Assembly: GCA_019843655.1 (NCBI GenBank)
Contig: JACDQD010000011.1
Coordinates: 8,536,604-8,600,603, forward strand
DNA from: Lethocerus indicus
Lineage: Eukaryota; Arthropoda; Insecta; Hemiptera; Belostomatidae
Reading direction: 5' to 3'
Length of the DNA: 64,000 bases
A program made the position numbers and the translations under genes. Below are positions 18,370-30,100 of the stretch, piece by piece. Under the pieces are notes generated by a model. It was not told the origin of the DNA, searched no databases, and worked only from the letters and a program-made list of their open reading frames with translations. Position 1 is the stretch's first letter; each line of letters begins with the position of its first letter.

Positions 18370-21254
18370 GTATACCTAGGACATAGTCAAATTTTATCCT
18401 TGTATCGAGACTAATAATTCAAATAGTACTCTTAAGCGAGCCTCAGTTTAAATGGATAACCGCGGCAATGACATTTAACCCTCTATAGGCCCCTGTAACT
18501 TTCAGGTCACATTTCAATTTATCGAGATTTTACCAAATAATTATAACTTTTTTCACGGGGTGGCGCATAAATCTTAATCCTATAACGTTGTCAAGACATC
18601 CAATATGAATATCATTTTTTTTCATTTGCATATATAATTATAAACCTATAATTGCTGATTTTTCGTTCCGCCAATTTTTTTGGATTTAAAATTAAAATTC
18701 GGCCCATAGAGGGTTATTATATAAGGTAAAAAAGTTGTGGAACTGTTCAATACCCCCATGTGATGGCCAGATTTGGATTATTGGCGAGATGCTAATTTAA
18801 AACGTTGTTCAATAGAACTTCAAAACCTGTAGTGTTCTAAACAAGGCAGTATTGGCATATGCACCTGAGGATTACACTAAGGTCACACTACCCAGAATTT
18901 ATGTTTGACATTATTTTTTTTGATTAATTTTCTGTTCCCGACAATTAGATTTGTGCCATCATTCTTTCGATCGTCTGTTTGAACTCGGTGACTCGTTCAA
19001 ATGCCAGTGATAAGACCCGTGAATGTGCCTTTTTTATCGTGTATTTTATTATTTAATTAACGGTCGATATATAAATTTAATATTCTGACTCCGACATTTA
19101 ATATTTCAAATTCAGTTTTTCAACCATACGTTTTCGATTATGCATTGAGTTCAGTGCAAGTTGTCGATCGACGATCTGAAACACCGTTAATTACCGTAGG
19201 TTTGTTGTGTTTCTGTCTCCTCTCGCTGGTTTCGGCCATTCGCCATCTTCAGTAGCGGTGTCAATCAATATTGGCACTTTGGATGTTTTTCGGGCATCCT
19301 CACTGCACTGTCACTCTCACTTGTACTGTGGTTGAAGTCTTTTTTATATATTTAATCATACTGGTCACAACTATTAGGTTCTGACTTCCAAATATATGAC
19401 ACGAAACCTATCCGGTATTGTGTATTTACGACCACAAACGTTTTGCTGTTGATCAAAAATATATTGAAAACAGTTTCCGCACCACCCTTAGGGGGCGCTA
19501 GTTTTCGGTGCAAGTGTACCCAAGGAACTTTGGTTTTTCGGGCATGTGAGAGTACAAGTGACAGAGTGACAGTGCAATGAGGATGCCCCGAGAAACATCC
19601 AAAGTGCCAATAGTGGATGACACCGCTGCTGAAGATGGCGAGCGGCTGAACGGACCTACGGTATTCCAACCCCTCGGAGACCGCAAAAAAGGTATGTTAA
19701 AACAGCGTCAATTGTTTCAGTCGCATTTGCGGCCAAATGTCGCGAGGGCGATGTGGAGGAGGATGAGTGCAATACCTGCGTCTGCACAGACGGCGAATTC
19801 GCCTGCACCCGGAAGCTGTGTCTGGCCCCCAGCGTTAAAGTGAGGCGCCAAATCGGTGTACCAGGTTCGAAATTCCGTTTTTATTATCTTGTACAGTGTA
19901 GTTATACACCACGGTATCAACAACGTACTGCGTGTTGCGATGATGGGACATCGGCGACTTGTTGTCGATGTTCTATCTTCATTCCAACCGTTTCCTACAT
20001 TCAACAACAGATGCATAGCGACTGACAATTATATATAACGTTATATATATTTTTCAGGGACTGGTATATATATATATATATATATATATATTTTTTTTGC
20101 AGGTCCTGAGGAGCCACAATGCGAAAAGGGCACTAAGTGGCAAGAGGACTGCAACAAGTGTTTCTGTAGCGAAACAGGCGTAGCTTGCACCAAGAGGGAT
20201 TGCGAAGACGCGAAGCCCTGCACAGATTATAACTGAAAATATACATTTTTAAAATTTAAAATAAGGTAAAATGCGAGTCTGTCTCACTCGTTTCACTATT
20301 TCGTCTCGGACAATTGATTTATTTTCCAATCCAATGCGTTACAATCACAAATTTTATAAAGACGCCGAACTGCTGCCTGTGAATTATAAATTCCATCACC
20401 CCAGTTTTATATAGTGAAATTCAGATTATAACGAAAATTGATAATTATTTTAAAATAGGTTCGAGGGATTGGAATAGATTTCGCTCGTCTTTCCGGCTTC
20501 CGGTTTCGGCCGCTCGCCATCTCCAGTAGCGGTGTCAGTCACTTTGATGTTTTGTGGGCATCCTCACTGCACTGTCACTGTCGGATGTCGGATTGTCCGT
20601 CGAAATCTCGGGAATTCGAGTCTCCGCCATATTCGATATTTAGCCCAGATCGGTTTTCGTTGTCACGAGACTTATACTTTCATATTGTTCATATTGCAGG
20701 TAGCTGTTATCCCCGTGACCGATGGTTTGAGGGGATATGTACTGCGTCTGTTCGAAAATTGGCGAACCCAACTGCATACCCAGGAAAAACTAGTAATTGG
20801 ATTCATTAATTTGAGCTCTTTACATCGTCTCAGAATAACGCAGTAACACCAAGATATGAACCAGTGATTTGTGTCGAAATAAATTGCGAGAATTATTTAA
20901 TACGTTTTAATACAAAATATTCATGGCATAGTGCTAGGAAATCAGGCCAAGATAACAGATTTTTTATTAATTATAGGAAATTAATTTAATACGCCTCGGC
21001 CTCTATATTGGGAAGATTTCGATACTGTGCACAAATAAGACTTTATAGATATATAAAGTTAGCTATCCCGGTAACTCTAGTACGGTTTATTCTTGCCGCT
21101 ATGACACACCTAAACAATGTTTGTGCAGATTGTGTTGTCCATTTATTATGTTGTTCATGCTAAAAATGTTCAATGTTTCAGGAGAACACCGTGGAACTAC
21201 ACCGGACTGTTGGGACTGTACTAACGCATGTGACTGCGTAAAATTCTGAATAAA
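18324..21254 (+). CDS. Gene D2: two-PLD product after loss of a splice donor
   Basis: Exons 18324-18369 (signal peptide), 19721-19864 (PLD1, CTRKLC, P1 Arg) and 20103-20236 (PLD2). PLD2 reads CEKGTKWQEDCNKCFC-SETGVACTKRDC, one codon shorter between C4 and C5. The exon 3 donor seen in D1 is deleted, so reading continues to KPCTDYN and TGA 20234-20236. The former four-Cys exon (about 20699-20800) has lost one G in GAGGGGATA and is out of frame, and its UTR donor is gone. A non-coding 3' exon remains at 21182 with AATAAA 21249-21254. D2 is the only one of D1-D3 with an open signal-PLD1-PLD2 frame. Confidence 0.7.
18479..18713 (+). mobile_element. TTAA MITE in D2 intron 1
   Basis: CCCTCTATAGGCC at left after TTAA (18475-18478); GGCCCATAGAGGG at right before TTAT, a decayed TTAA. 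Confidence 0.8.
19197..19705. mobile_element. FB1 copy 11 in D2 intron 1
   Basis: Same insertion as copy 8. Part of the left arm around the hammerhead core is deleted (GCTGGTTTCGGCC). Ends about 22 nt before exon 2. Confidence 0.75.
19721..19864 (+). CDS. Gene D2 exon 2: PLD1
   Basis: Intact version of the D1 exon: six Cys, CTRKLC, then LAPSVKVRRQIGVPG; donor G|GTTCGA, phase 1. Confidence 0.85.
20103..20236 (+). CDS. Gene D2 exon 3: PLD2 and new stop
   Basis: Six PLD cysteines plus one extra Cys in the tail (KPCTDYN). The donor is deleted relative to D1. Confidence 0.7.
20699..20800 (+). pseudogene. Relic of D2 four-Cys exon
   Basis: Homologous to 16648-16742, but a one-base loss in the G run shifts the frame after RWFEG, and several substitutions follow. 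Confidence 0.75.
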
Positions 21255-21459
21255 TAATTGAAACACGAAATTCTAAAATGTACGCCCAGCATTTTATTCA
21301 TATCCCTTTCCCGACGCCGGCCACAGTTATAAATATTTGTGTACGATTTTGTAGCATCTCGGTTTGCGATCGGAATGTTGTCAATGGAAATGGTTCAGAG
21401 AATTTAGACTCTAAACGACAGAAATAATAGACAAAATTGTATTTAATATTACTAAATTT

Positions 21460-22905
21460 TACTTTTTCCAATCTTTAGTCACAGTATAATGTACAAATTT
21501 GGTCAATATTAGGTTCGGACGTCCAAATATATAACGGGAAACCTATCCGGTATTGTGTATTCACGATCATAAAAGTTTTCATGTTGAAAATTTATTGAAA
21601 ACAGTTTATTTTTAGTAATGTAGTTAATGTGTGCGAGTGCATCCGTCGAACTTTAGTTAAGTACATTTCCGCACCACACTCAGGGGGCGCTAGTTTATTT
21701 GTGCGAGTGGTCCCAACGAACTTTAGTTAAGTACATTTCCGCACCACCCTCAGGGGGCGCTAGTTTATTTGTGCGAGTGGTCCCAACGAACTTTAGTTAA
21801 GTACATTTCCGCACCACCCTCAGGGGGGCGCTAGTTTATTTGTGCGAGTGGTCCCAACGAACTTTAGTTAAGTACATTTCCGCACCACCCTCAGGGGGGC
21901 GCTAGTTTATTTGTGCGAGTGGTCCCAACGAACTTTAGTTAAGTACATTTCCGCACCACCCTCAGGGGGCGCTAGTTTATTTGTGCGAGTGGTCCCAACG
22001 AACTTTAGTTAAGTACATTTCCGCACCACACTCAGGGGGGCGCTAGTTTTCGGTGCAAGTGTACCCAACGAACTTTAGTTAAGTACATTTCCGCACCACC
22101 CTCAGGGGGCGCTAGTTTATTTGTGCGAGTGGTCCCAACGAACTTTAGTTAAGTACATTTCCGCACCACACTCAGGGGGGCGCTAGTTTATCGGTGCGAG
22201 TGGTCCCAACGAACTTTAGTTAAGTACATTTCCGCACCACTCAGGGGGGCGCTAGTTTATCTGTGCGAGTGGTCCCAACGAACTTTAGTTAAGTACATTT
22301 CCGCACCACACTCAGGGGGCGCTAGTTTATTTGTGCGAGTGGTCCCAACGAACTTTAGTTAAGTACATTTCCGCACCACCCTCAGGGGGCGCTAGTTTAT
22401 TTGTGCGAGTGGTCCCAACGAACTTTAGTTAAGTACATTTCCGCACCACCCTCAGGGGGCGCTAGTTTATTTGTGCGAGTGGTCCCAACGAACTTTAGTT
22501 AAGTACATTTCCGCACCACCTCAGGGGCGCTAGTTTATTTGTGCGAGTGGTCCCAACGAACTTTAGTTAGTACATTTCCGCACCACACTCAGGGGGCGCT
22601 AGTTTTCGTGCAAGTGGTACCCAACGAACTTTAGTTAAGTACATTTCCGCACCACACTCCGGGGGGGCACTAGTTTATTTGTGCGAGTGGTCCCAACGAA
22701 CTTTAGTTAAGTACATTTCCGCACCACCCTCAGGGGGGCGCTAGTTAATCGGCAGCAGTGACAGTGCAGTGAGGATGGCCAAAGTGCCACAGTGACTAGG
22801 TGGGCAGCAGAAACCCGTCTAGCAGAAGACCAATCCAGCGGGAGGAGACAGAAACACTCGAAATCTACGGTATCCCAATGCCTCGCAGACCACAATACAG
22901 CTATC
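21460..22905. mobile_element. FB1 copy 13 with large minisatellite, between D2 and D3
   Basis: Core (TTGGTCAATATTAGGTTCGG), about 16 minisatellite units, then the diverged right arm (GCAGCAGAAACCCGTCTAGC). Confidence 0.7.
21645..22745 (+). repeat. 70-bp minisatellite, about 16 units, CTCF-like core
   Basis: Unit: ACGAACTTTAGTTAAGTACA, then TTTCCGCACCACCCTCAGGG, then GGCGCTAGTTTATTTGTGCG and AGTGGTCCCA. All units face the same way and most keep CAGGGGGCGCTAG. Shorter arrays of the same unit: 12605-12800, 17580-17850, 26300-26640, 42090-42230 and 62210-62830. Confidence 0.9.
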
Positions 22906-23372
22906 CTAAACTATTCGCTGTGTATTTTAAATATCACAATATTCCAATTGACCCATTGTTAAAAATTCAATACTTGTTGCGCCTTCGCTAATTTTTATTT
23001 ATCGAGTGCACGATCGACAATTGAGGATAACGACATCACAATAGATCATTTAGTCCAGCGCATCCGGTCGAGTTTTATGTTAATTGGCCCAAGCAAGAAT
23101 AGCATTGTGTTCGCCCAATTGATTGGAATTGTTTACCGCGGCACACCTGAAATTGAATATAAAACTGTCAGCTCCTGCTGGATTCGATGCATTCATGTAC
23201 CGAGCAACGGGTAGAGCCATGAACCGGTTTATCGTGCTATTCCTCTTCAGCGTCTGTTTGGCAGTATATCTAGGACATAGTCAAATTTTATCCTTGTATC
23301 GAGACTAATAATTCAAATAGTACTCTTAAGCGAGCCTCAGTTTAAATGGATAGCCGCGGCAATAATATTTAA

Positions 23373-23609
23373 CCCTCTATGGGCCCCTGTAACTTTCAGG
23401 TCACATTTCAATTTATCGAGATTTTACCAAATAATTATAACTTTTTTCACGGGGTGGCGCATAAATCTTAATCCTATAACGTTGTCAAGACATCCAATAT
23501 GAATATCGTTTTTTTGTTCATTTGCATATATAATTATAAACCTATAATTGCTGATTTTTCGTTCCGCCAATTTTTTTGGATTTAAAATTAAAATTCGGCC
23601 CATAGAGGG
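23373..23609 (+). mobile_element. TTAA MITE in D3 intron 1
   Basis: Left CCCTCTATGGGCC after TTAA (23369-23372); right GGCCCATAGAGGG then TTAT. Confidence 0.8.
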
Positions 23610-24107
23610 TTATTATATAAGGTAAAAAAGTTGTGGAACTGTTCAATACCCCCATGTGATGGCCAGATTTGGATTATTGGCGAGATGCTAATTTAAAACG
23701 TTGTTCAATAGAACTTCAAAACCTGTAGTGTTCGAAACATGGCCGTTTTGGCATATGGACCTGAGGATTACACTAAGGTCACACTACCCAGAATTTATGT
23801 TTGACATTATTTTTTTTGATTAATTTTCTGTTCCCGACAATTAGATTTGTGCCATCATTCTTTCGATCGTCTGTTTGAACTCGGTGATTCGTTCAAATGC
23901 CAGTGATAAGACCCGTGAATGTGCCTTTTTTATCGTGTATTTTATTATTTAATTAACGCTCGATATATAAATTTAATATGCTGACTCCGACATCTAATAT
24001 TTAAAATTGAGTTTTTCAACCATACGTTTTCGATTATGCATTGAGTTCAGTGCAATTTTCACTTCATCATTTGTCGATCGACGATCTGAAACACCGTTAA
24101 TTACCGT

Positions 24108-24613
24108 AGGTTTGTTGTGTTTCTGTCTCCTCTCGCTGGTTTCGGCCTTTCGCCATCTTCAGTAGCGGTGTCAATCAATATTGGCACTTTGGATGTTTTT
24201 CGGGCATCCTCACTGCACTGTCACTATCACTTGTACTGTGGTTGAAGTCTTTTTTATATATTTAATCATACTGGTCACAACTATTAGGTTCTGACTTCCA
24301 AATATATGACACGAAACCTATCCGGTATTGTGTATTTACGACCACAAACGTTTTGCTGTTGATCAAAAATATATTGAAAACAGTTTCCGCACCACCCTTA
24401 GGGGGCGCTAGTTTTCGGTGCAAGTGTACCCAAGGAACTTTGGTTTTTCGGGCATGTGAGAGTACAAGTGACAGAGTGACAGTGCAATGAGGATGCCCCG
24501 AGAAACATCCAAAGTGCCAATAGTGGATGACACCGCTGCTGAAGATGGCGAGCGGCTGAACGGACCTACGGTATTCCAACCCCTCGGAGACCGCAAAAGG
24601 TATGTTAAAACAG
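24108..24613. mobile_element. FB1 copy 14 in D3 intron 1
   Basis: Same insertion as copies 8 and 11, with the same partial left-arm deletion as D2, so D2 and D3 are closer to each other than to D1. Confidence 0.75.
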
Positions 24614-24628
24614 CGTCAATTGTTTCAG

Positions 24629-24772
24629 TCGCATTTGCGGCCAAATGTCGCGAGGGCGATGTGGAGGAGGATGAGTGCAATACCTGCGTCTGCACAGACG
24701 GCGAATTCGCCTGCACCCGGAAGCTGTGTCTGGCCCCCAGCGTTAAAGTGAGGCGCCAAATCGGTGTACCAG
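24629..24772 (+). CDS. Gene D3 exon 2: PLD1
   Basis: Same protein as the D2 exon; P1 Arg; donor G|GTTCGA. Confidence 0.8.
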
Positions 24773-25002
24773 GTTCGAAATTCCGTTTTTATTATCTTGT
24801 ACAGTGTAGTTATACACCACGGTATCAACAACGTACTGCGTGTTGCGATGATGGGACATCGGCGACTTGTTGTCGATGTTCTATCTTCATTCCAACCGTT
24901 TCCTACATTCAACAACAGATGTATAGCGACTGACAATTATATATAACGTTATATATATTTTTCAGGGACTGGTATATATATATATATTTTTTTTTTTTGC
25001 AG

Positions 25003-25130
25003 GTCCTGAGGAGCCACAATGCGAAAAGGGCACTAAGTGGCAAGAGGACTGCAACAAGTGTTTCTGTAGCGAAACAGGCGTAGCTTTCTGCACCAAGAGG
25101 GGATGTGCGAAAGACGCGAAGCCCAGGTGA
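25003..25130 (+). CDS. Gene D3 exon 3: PLD2
   Basis: All six Cys, CTKRGC, then AKDAKPR and TGA if the donor at 25127 is not used. Confidence 0.7.
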
Positions 25131-25149
25131 GATTATAACAGGTTCAGAT

Positions 25150-25250
25150 TTCCGGCTTCCGGTTTCGGCCGCTCGCCATCTCCAGTAGCGGTGTCAGTTC
25201 CTTTTGATGTTTTCTGGGCATCCTCACTGCACTGTCACTGTCGGATGTCG
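25150..25250. mobile_element. FB1 copy 15 (solo left-arm relic) in D3 intron 3
   Basis: TTTCCGGCTTCCGGTTTCGG onwards, equivalent to copy 9 in D1 and to a relic at about 20490-20590 in D2, but deleted at its 5' side. Confidence 0.6.
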
Positions 25251-25360
25251 GATTGTCCGTCGAAATCTCGGGAATTCGAGTCTCCGCCATATTCGATATT
25301 TAGCCCAGATCGGTTTTTTTTTGCCACAAAACATATACTTCCATATTGTTCATATTGCAG

Positions 25361-25455
25361 GTAGCTGCAGTCCACGAGACGAATGGATGGAGGGGGATAA
25401 GGACTGCTTCTGTTCGGATATGGGCGAACCCCACTGCGTACCAAAGCACAACTAG
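25361..25455 (+). CDS. Gene D3 exon 4: four-Cys PLD3
   Basis: CSPRDEWMEGDKDCFC-SDMGEPHCVPKHN, stop. C2 and C6 absent as in D1. Confidence 0.75.
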
Positions 25456-26089
25456 TAATTGGATTTAGGTACATTAATTTGAGCTGTTTACATCGTGTCA
25501 GAATAACGCAGTAACGCCAAGATAAGAATCGGTGCAAAAGTGATTTGTGTCGAAATAAATTGCGAGAATTATTTAATACGTTTTAATACAAAATATTCAT
25601 GGCATGATGCTAGGAAATTTATTATAGGAAATTAATTTAATTCGCCTCGGTCTCTATATTGGGAAGATTTCGATACTGTGCACAAATAAGACTTTATAGA
25701 TAAATAAAGTTAGCTATCCCGGTAACTCTAGTGCGGTTTATTCTTGCCGCTATGACACACCTAAACAATGTTTGTGCAGATTGTGTTGTCCATTTATTAT
25801 GTTGTTCATGCTAAAAATGTTCATTGTTTCAGGAGAACACCGTGGAACTACACCGGACTGTTGGGACTGTACTAACGCATGTGACTGCGTAAAATTCTGA
25901 ATAAATAATTGGAACACGAAATTCTAAAATGTACGCCCAGCATTTTATTCATATCCCTTTCCCGACGCCGGCCACAGTTATAAATATTTGTGTACGCTTT
26001 TGTAGAATCTCGGTTTGCGATCGGAATGTTGTCAATGGAAATGGTTCATAGAATTTAGACTCTAAACGACAGAAATAATAGACAAAATT

Positions 26090-26830
26090 GTATTTAATAT
26101 TACTAAATTTTACTTTTTCCAATCTTTAGTCACAGTATAATGTACAAATTTGGTCAATATTAGGTTCGGACGTCCAAATATACAACGGGAAACCTATCCG
26201 GTATTGTGTATTCACGATCATAAAAGTTTTCCCGTTGAAAATTTCTTGAAAACAGTTTATTTTTAGTAATGTAGTTAATGTGTGCGAGTGCATCCATCGA
26301 ACTTTAGTTAAGTACATTTCCGCACCACCCTCAGGGGGCGCTAGTTTATTTGTGCGAGTGGTCCCAACGAACTTTAGTTAAGTACATTTCCGCACCACAC
26401 TCAGGGGGGCGCTAGTTTTCGGTGCAAGTGTACCCAACGAACTTTAGTTAAGTACATTTCCGCACCACCCTCAGGGGGCGCTAGTTTATTTGTGCGAGTG
26501 GTCCCAACGAACTTTAGTTAAGTACATTTCCGCACCACCCTCGGGGGGCGCTAGTTTATCTGTGCGAGTGGTCCCAACGAACTTTAGTTAAGTACATTTC
26601 CGCACCACACTCAGGGGGGGGGGCGCCAGTTAACCACTGCAAGTGACAGTGACAGTGCAGTGAGGATGCCCGAAAAACATCCAAAGTGCCAACAGTGACT
26701 AACACCGCTACTGAAGGTGGCGAGCAGCCGAAACCGGTCTAGCAAAAGACCAAGCCAGCGAGAGGAGACAGAAACACTGAAAATCTACGGTATTCCAACC
26801 CCTCGCAGACCACAAAACAGGTATCCTAAA
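26090..26830. mobile_element. FB1 copy 16 with five minisatellite units, between D3 and D4
   Basis: Core, units at about 26300-26640, then a well-preserved right arm to CACAAAACAGGTATCCTAAA. The hammerhead core has CTGAAGG. Confidence 0.7.
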
Positions 26831-27144
26831 CTATTTCGCTGCGTATTTTAAAATATCAGAATATTCCAATTGACCCATTGTTGAAAATTTGACACCTGTT
26901 GCGCATTCGCTAATTTCATTACCGATCGTCAATACACGATCGGCAATTAAGGATAACGATATTACAATAGATCATTTAGTCCAGCGCAATTTGGTCGAGT
27001 TTTATGTTAATTGGGCCAATCAAAAATAGCATTGTGTTTGCCCAATTGATTGGAATTGTTTACCGCGGCGCCCTGAAATTGAATATAAAACTGTCAGCTC
27101 CTGCTGGATTCGATGCATTCATGTACCGAGCAACGGATAGAGCC

Positions 27145-27190
27145 ATGAACCGGTTTATCGTCCTATTCCTCTTCAGCGTCTGTTTGGCAG
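27145..27190 (+). CDS. Gene D4 exon 1: signal peptide
   Basis: MNRFIVLFLFSVCLA, donor G|GTATAC, phase 1. Confidence 0.8.
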
Positions 27191-30100
27191 GTATACCTAG
27201 GATATAGTAAGATTTTACCGTTGTATCGAGATTAAGTAATAATTCAAATGGTACCTTAAGTGAGCCTCAGTCTCAGTGGATAGTCGCGACAATACCATCT
27301 AAATATCGTTCTAAATAACGTTCTTGAAGACAGTTTTAATATCCTCTATAATTGCCAGAATAGGATTAATTGAAACATTGAAAAATTGGCAGCAGTCGAG
27401 ATGATGATTTAAAAAGTTCAATAACACTTCAATACCTGTAATGTTCAAAACGGGGCAGTATGGCATATCGACCTAAGGTCACATTACCCAGAATTTGTTT
27501 GACATTATTCTTTTAAATTAAATTTTATAAGTATAAAATTTAAATGAGTAAAATATAGGTATTAGAGGAGTTTTTTATCACGCACTTTATTATTAAATTA
27601 AATATATATACTCTGGTATACTTCAAGCCAATCTGAGATCATCTATTTGCCTTTTGGCAAAAAACGATCAACTGACCCCGCTAGTAGTTTCATTTTTGAT
27701 AATAAGTTTGATTACTACGCAATTAATTTTCATTATATTGAAAATGCACACAATTATGGTATTTCAGAGCCTAATTGATGGATTTCACCAGGTACTTCCC
27801 CACTAATTGGATTGAGGAAAACTACTGTTTACTATTTCTAGTTAATAATACACCGATTCCAGGTATCTCGCAATCTCTGTTACGATGTAATTTTGCCCGT
27901 TAAGTAATACAGGAAGTAGTTTATTTAAGGACTTTATTTGGCGTTCTTGTCCCAGGATTAAAGCGCTGAAAATATTTCGGGCCCATCGGACTAAACGGTG
28001 GTTTTTGTTTTCTCTCTAGCAGGGATAAGCGTCGGATGAAGCTCAGTTTCCGCGAAGTCTAAGTAACAACATTGGTTCTCTTTAGCGTACTATAATGAAT
28101 ACAGAATATTAATAGCGTATGAAGACGGGGGCGATAAATATGAACGCGATGTTAGTAAATCGAACAGTGTTGACCGTACAGCGTTCAACGAACCCTAGCT
28201 TTTAACGAACAATTGCTTCATTTAGGAGACAGACACGTCGCCGGCTCCAGCTGCTGCCTTCCCACGAAGCAAGGATGAATGAACACCGTCGTTAATTAAA
28301 GTTTCGTTCGACGCGCGTAATAAATTGTTCCATTTGCAGTAATAACTCTCGCTTCGGACATCACTAACGCCTATCCCTGCAGTATAAATTCTGAAACCCA
28401 TTATTGTGAACTTGTTTCTGCACGGTCAGGTAATTATATTCGTGGTATATACATTTAATATTCCGACTCCGACAATGGTGTATCCAATTAGTGCATATTT
28501 ACAACCCCCCGAATTTCCTCCATCGTCACATCCAATGTTTCAAATTTGAGATTTTTAACCGTACCTTTTCGATATTGACTCGCGCCCAATGCAATTTTCA
28601 CTTTATCGACGATCTGAAAAACAGCGTTAATTGTTTCAGTCGCGTTTGCGGCCGAATGTCGCGTGGGCGATGTGCAGCAGGTTGAGTGCAATTCCTGCAT
28701 TTGCACAGAAGACGGTAAATTCGCCTGCACCCGGAAGCTGTGTCTGGCCCCCAGCGTTAAAGTGAGGCGCGAAATAGGCGTACCAGGTATGAAATTCTTA
28801 TCAGGTTTTTATCTATTCGTCAATTTCATTGTCTATACCAGGGGTCGAAGACCTTTTTCGGACGGCGGGTCATTTTCAAAATAAAATTTTTTATGCGGGC
28901 CCCACATTCGAATGTAACTTTAACAGCGCTTTTATATCATATACGAGTATAAATATTATTAAAAACAAATATAGAAAAACATTTTTTATTGACACTATAA
29001 TAACAATAATGTCGGAGAACAAAAATTTTACAATTAAAGGGAAAAAAAAGAAAATACAATTCCAATTACATATGTATAAGGAAAATATTAAGGATAAAAT
29101 AGTTTATCTTTCATTTCATTCGTTTGTTAAAATTCAAAACGCTTTTTGTTCTCGAATATTTTTGATAATTCGTTTTAAGTCCGGTTGTGTTTGGGATACT
29201 GAGATCCTCAACAAGTTTTGTAAATTTTCATCCGTCAACCTCGTTCTATATTTTGATTTTATGAAATTCATTCTCGAAAATGTTTGTTCGCGTAAATAGG
29301 TGCTTGAAAAAATACAAATAATTGATTTTGCAAATTTTTTTTATAATTGGGATATTTGTTTTCTGGTAGATTTGAATAAAATGCGATTAAATTATTTTCG
29401 TCGAAATTATTTTTATATACATTGTTAGATTGCAAATCTATTAACTCTAGTTGTAAATTGTCTGGAACTTTTACAATATCAAATTTTAAAGGATTTTCAA
29501 ATATTAATACATCCATTTCTGTTGCATAAAAATCTTGAAACGGATGACGACAATTTTCATCCATTACTTTTAGTGACTCGATAAAAATATTTGAAGGACA
29601 CAGTTTGTCGTTTTTGGTTAAAAAAGATTGCAAAGTAGGAAAATGACAATAATTATTTTTTTCGAGTTGAGAAATAAAACTTGCTCAGTAAAATAGGTTT
29701 CCCCACTATGCTTCTGTTAGCGCGTATTTTTGTCACCGGCCACATTTCGGCACGTTCAAAGTTTGTTGATTTTTCCTAAAATTATATATTATAAAAAGTT
29801 GCAAACGGCCGCAGGTTGTCGACCCCTGGTCTACACAAGACCCGCGGAAGTGCCACATGATCTCACCCTCTTATCCTGCGCATGCGCACTGCGCGCGGTA
29901 CCAATACGGCGCACGCCTGCGCAGACACAGTCGAACAGTGTCCCGCCACCGGGAACAACAAGCTCACGACAATACGATGGTTTTTTTATGCGTTATCTTA
30001 TACAACACTGTATATATAACGCACTGCGTCCTGCGATGATGGAACATCGGCGACTTGTTTTCGATTTTCTATCTTCATTCCAACTGTTTCCTAGCTCGAC

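Larger units (their letters stand above)
23219..25905 (+). pseudogene. Gene D3: pacifastin gene with two frame lesions
   Basis: Exons 23219-23263 (signal peptide), 24629-24772 (PLD1), 25003-25126 (PLD2), 25361-25468 (four-Cys PLD3, TAG 25453-25455) and a 3' exon 25833 to AATAAA 25900-25905. The base before the exon 1 donor is missing (GGCAGTATAT against GGCAGGTATAT), so exon 1 ends in phase 0 and does not match exon 2. Exon 3 lacks two bases after GGATGT, so it would reach TGA at 25128-25130, or be spliced out of phase to exon 4. Each domain alone is intact, so either the losses are very recent or some are sequencing errors in short G runs. Confidence 0.7.

Noticed and set aside
28829..29299. 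156-aa plus-strand ORF
   Set aside because: Antisense shadow of the hAT transposase remnant on the minus strand.
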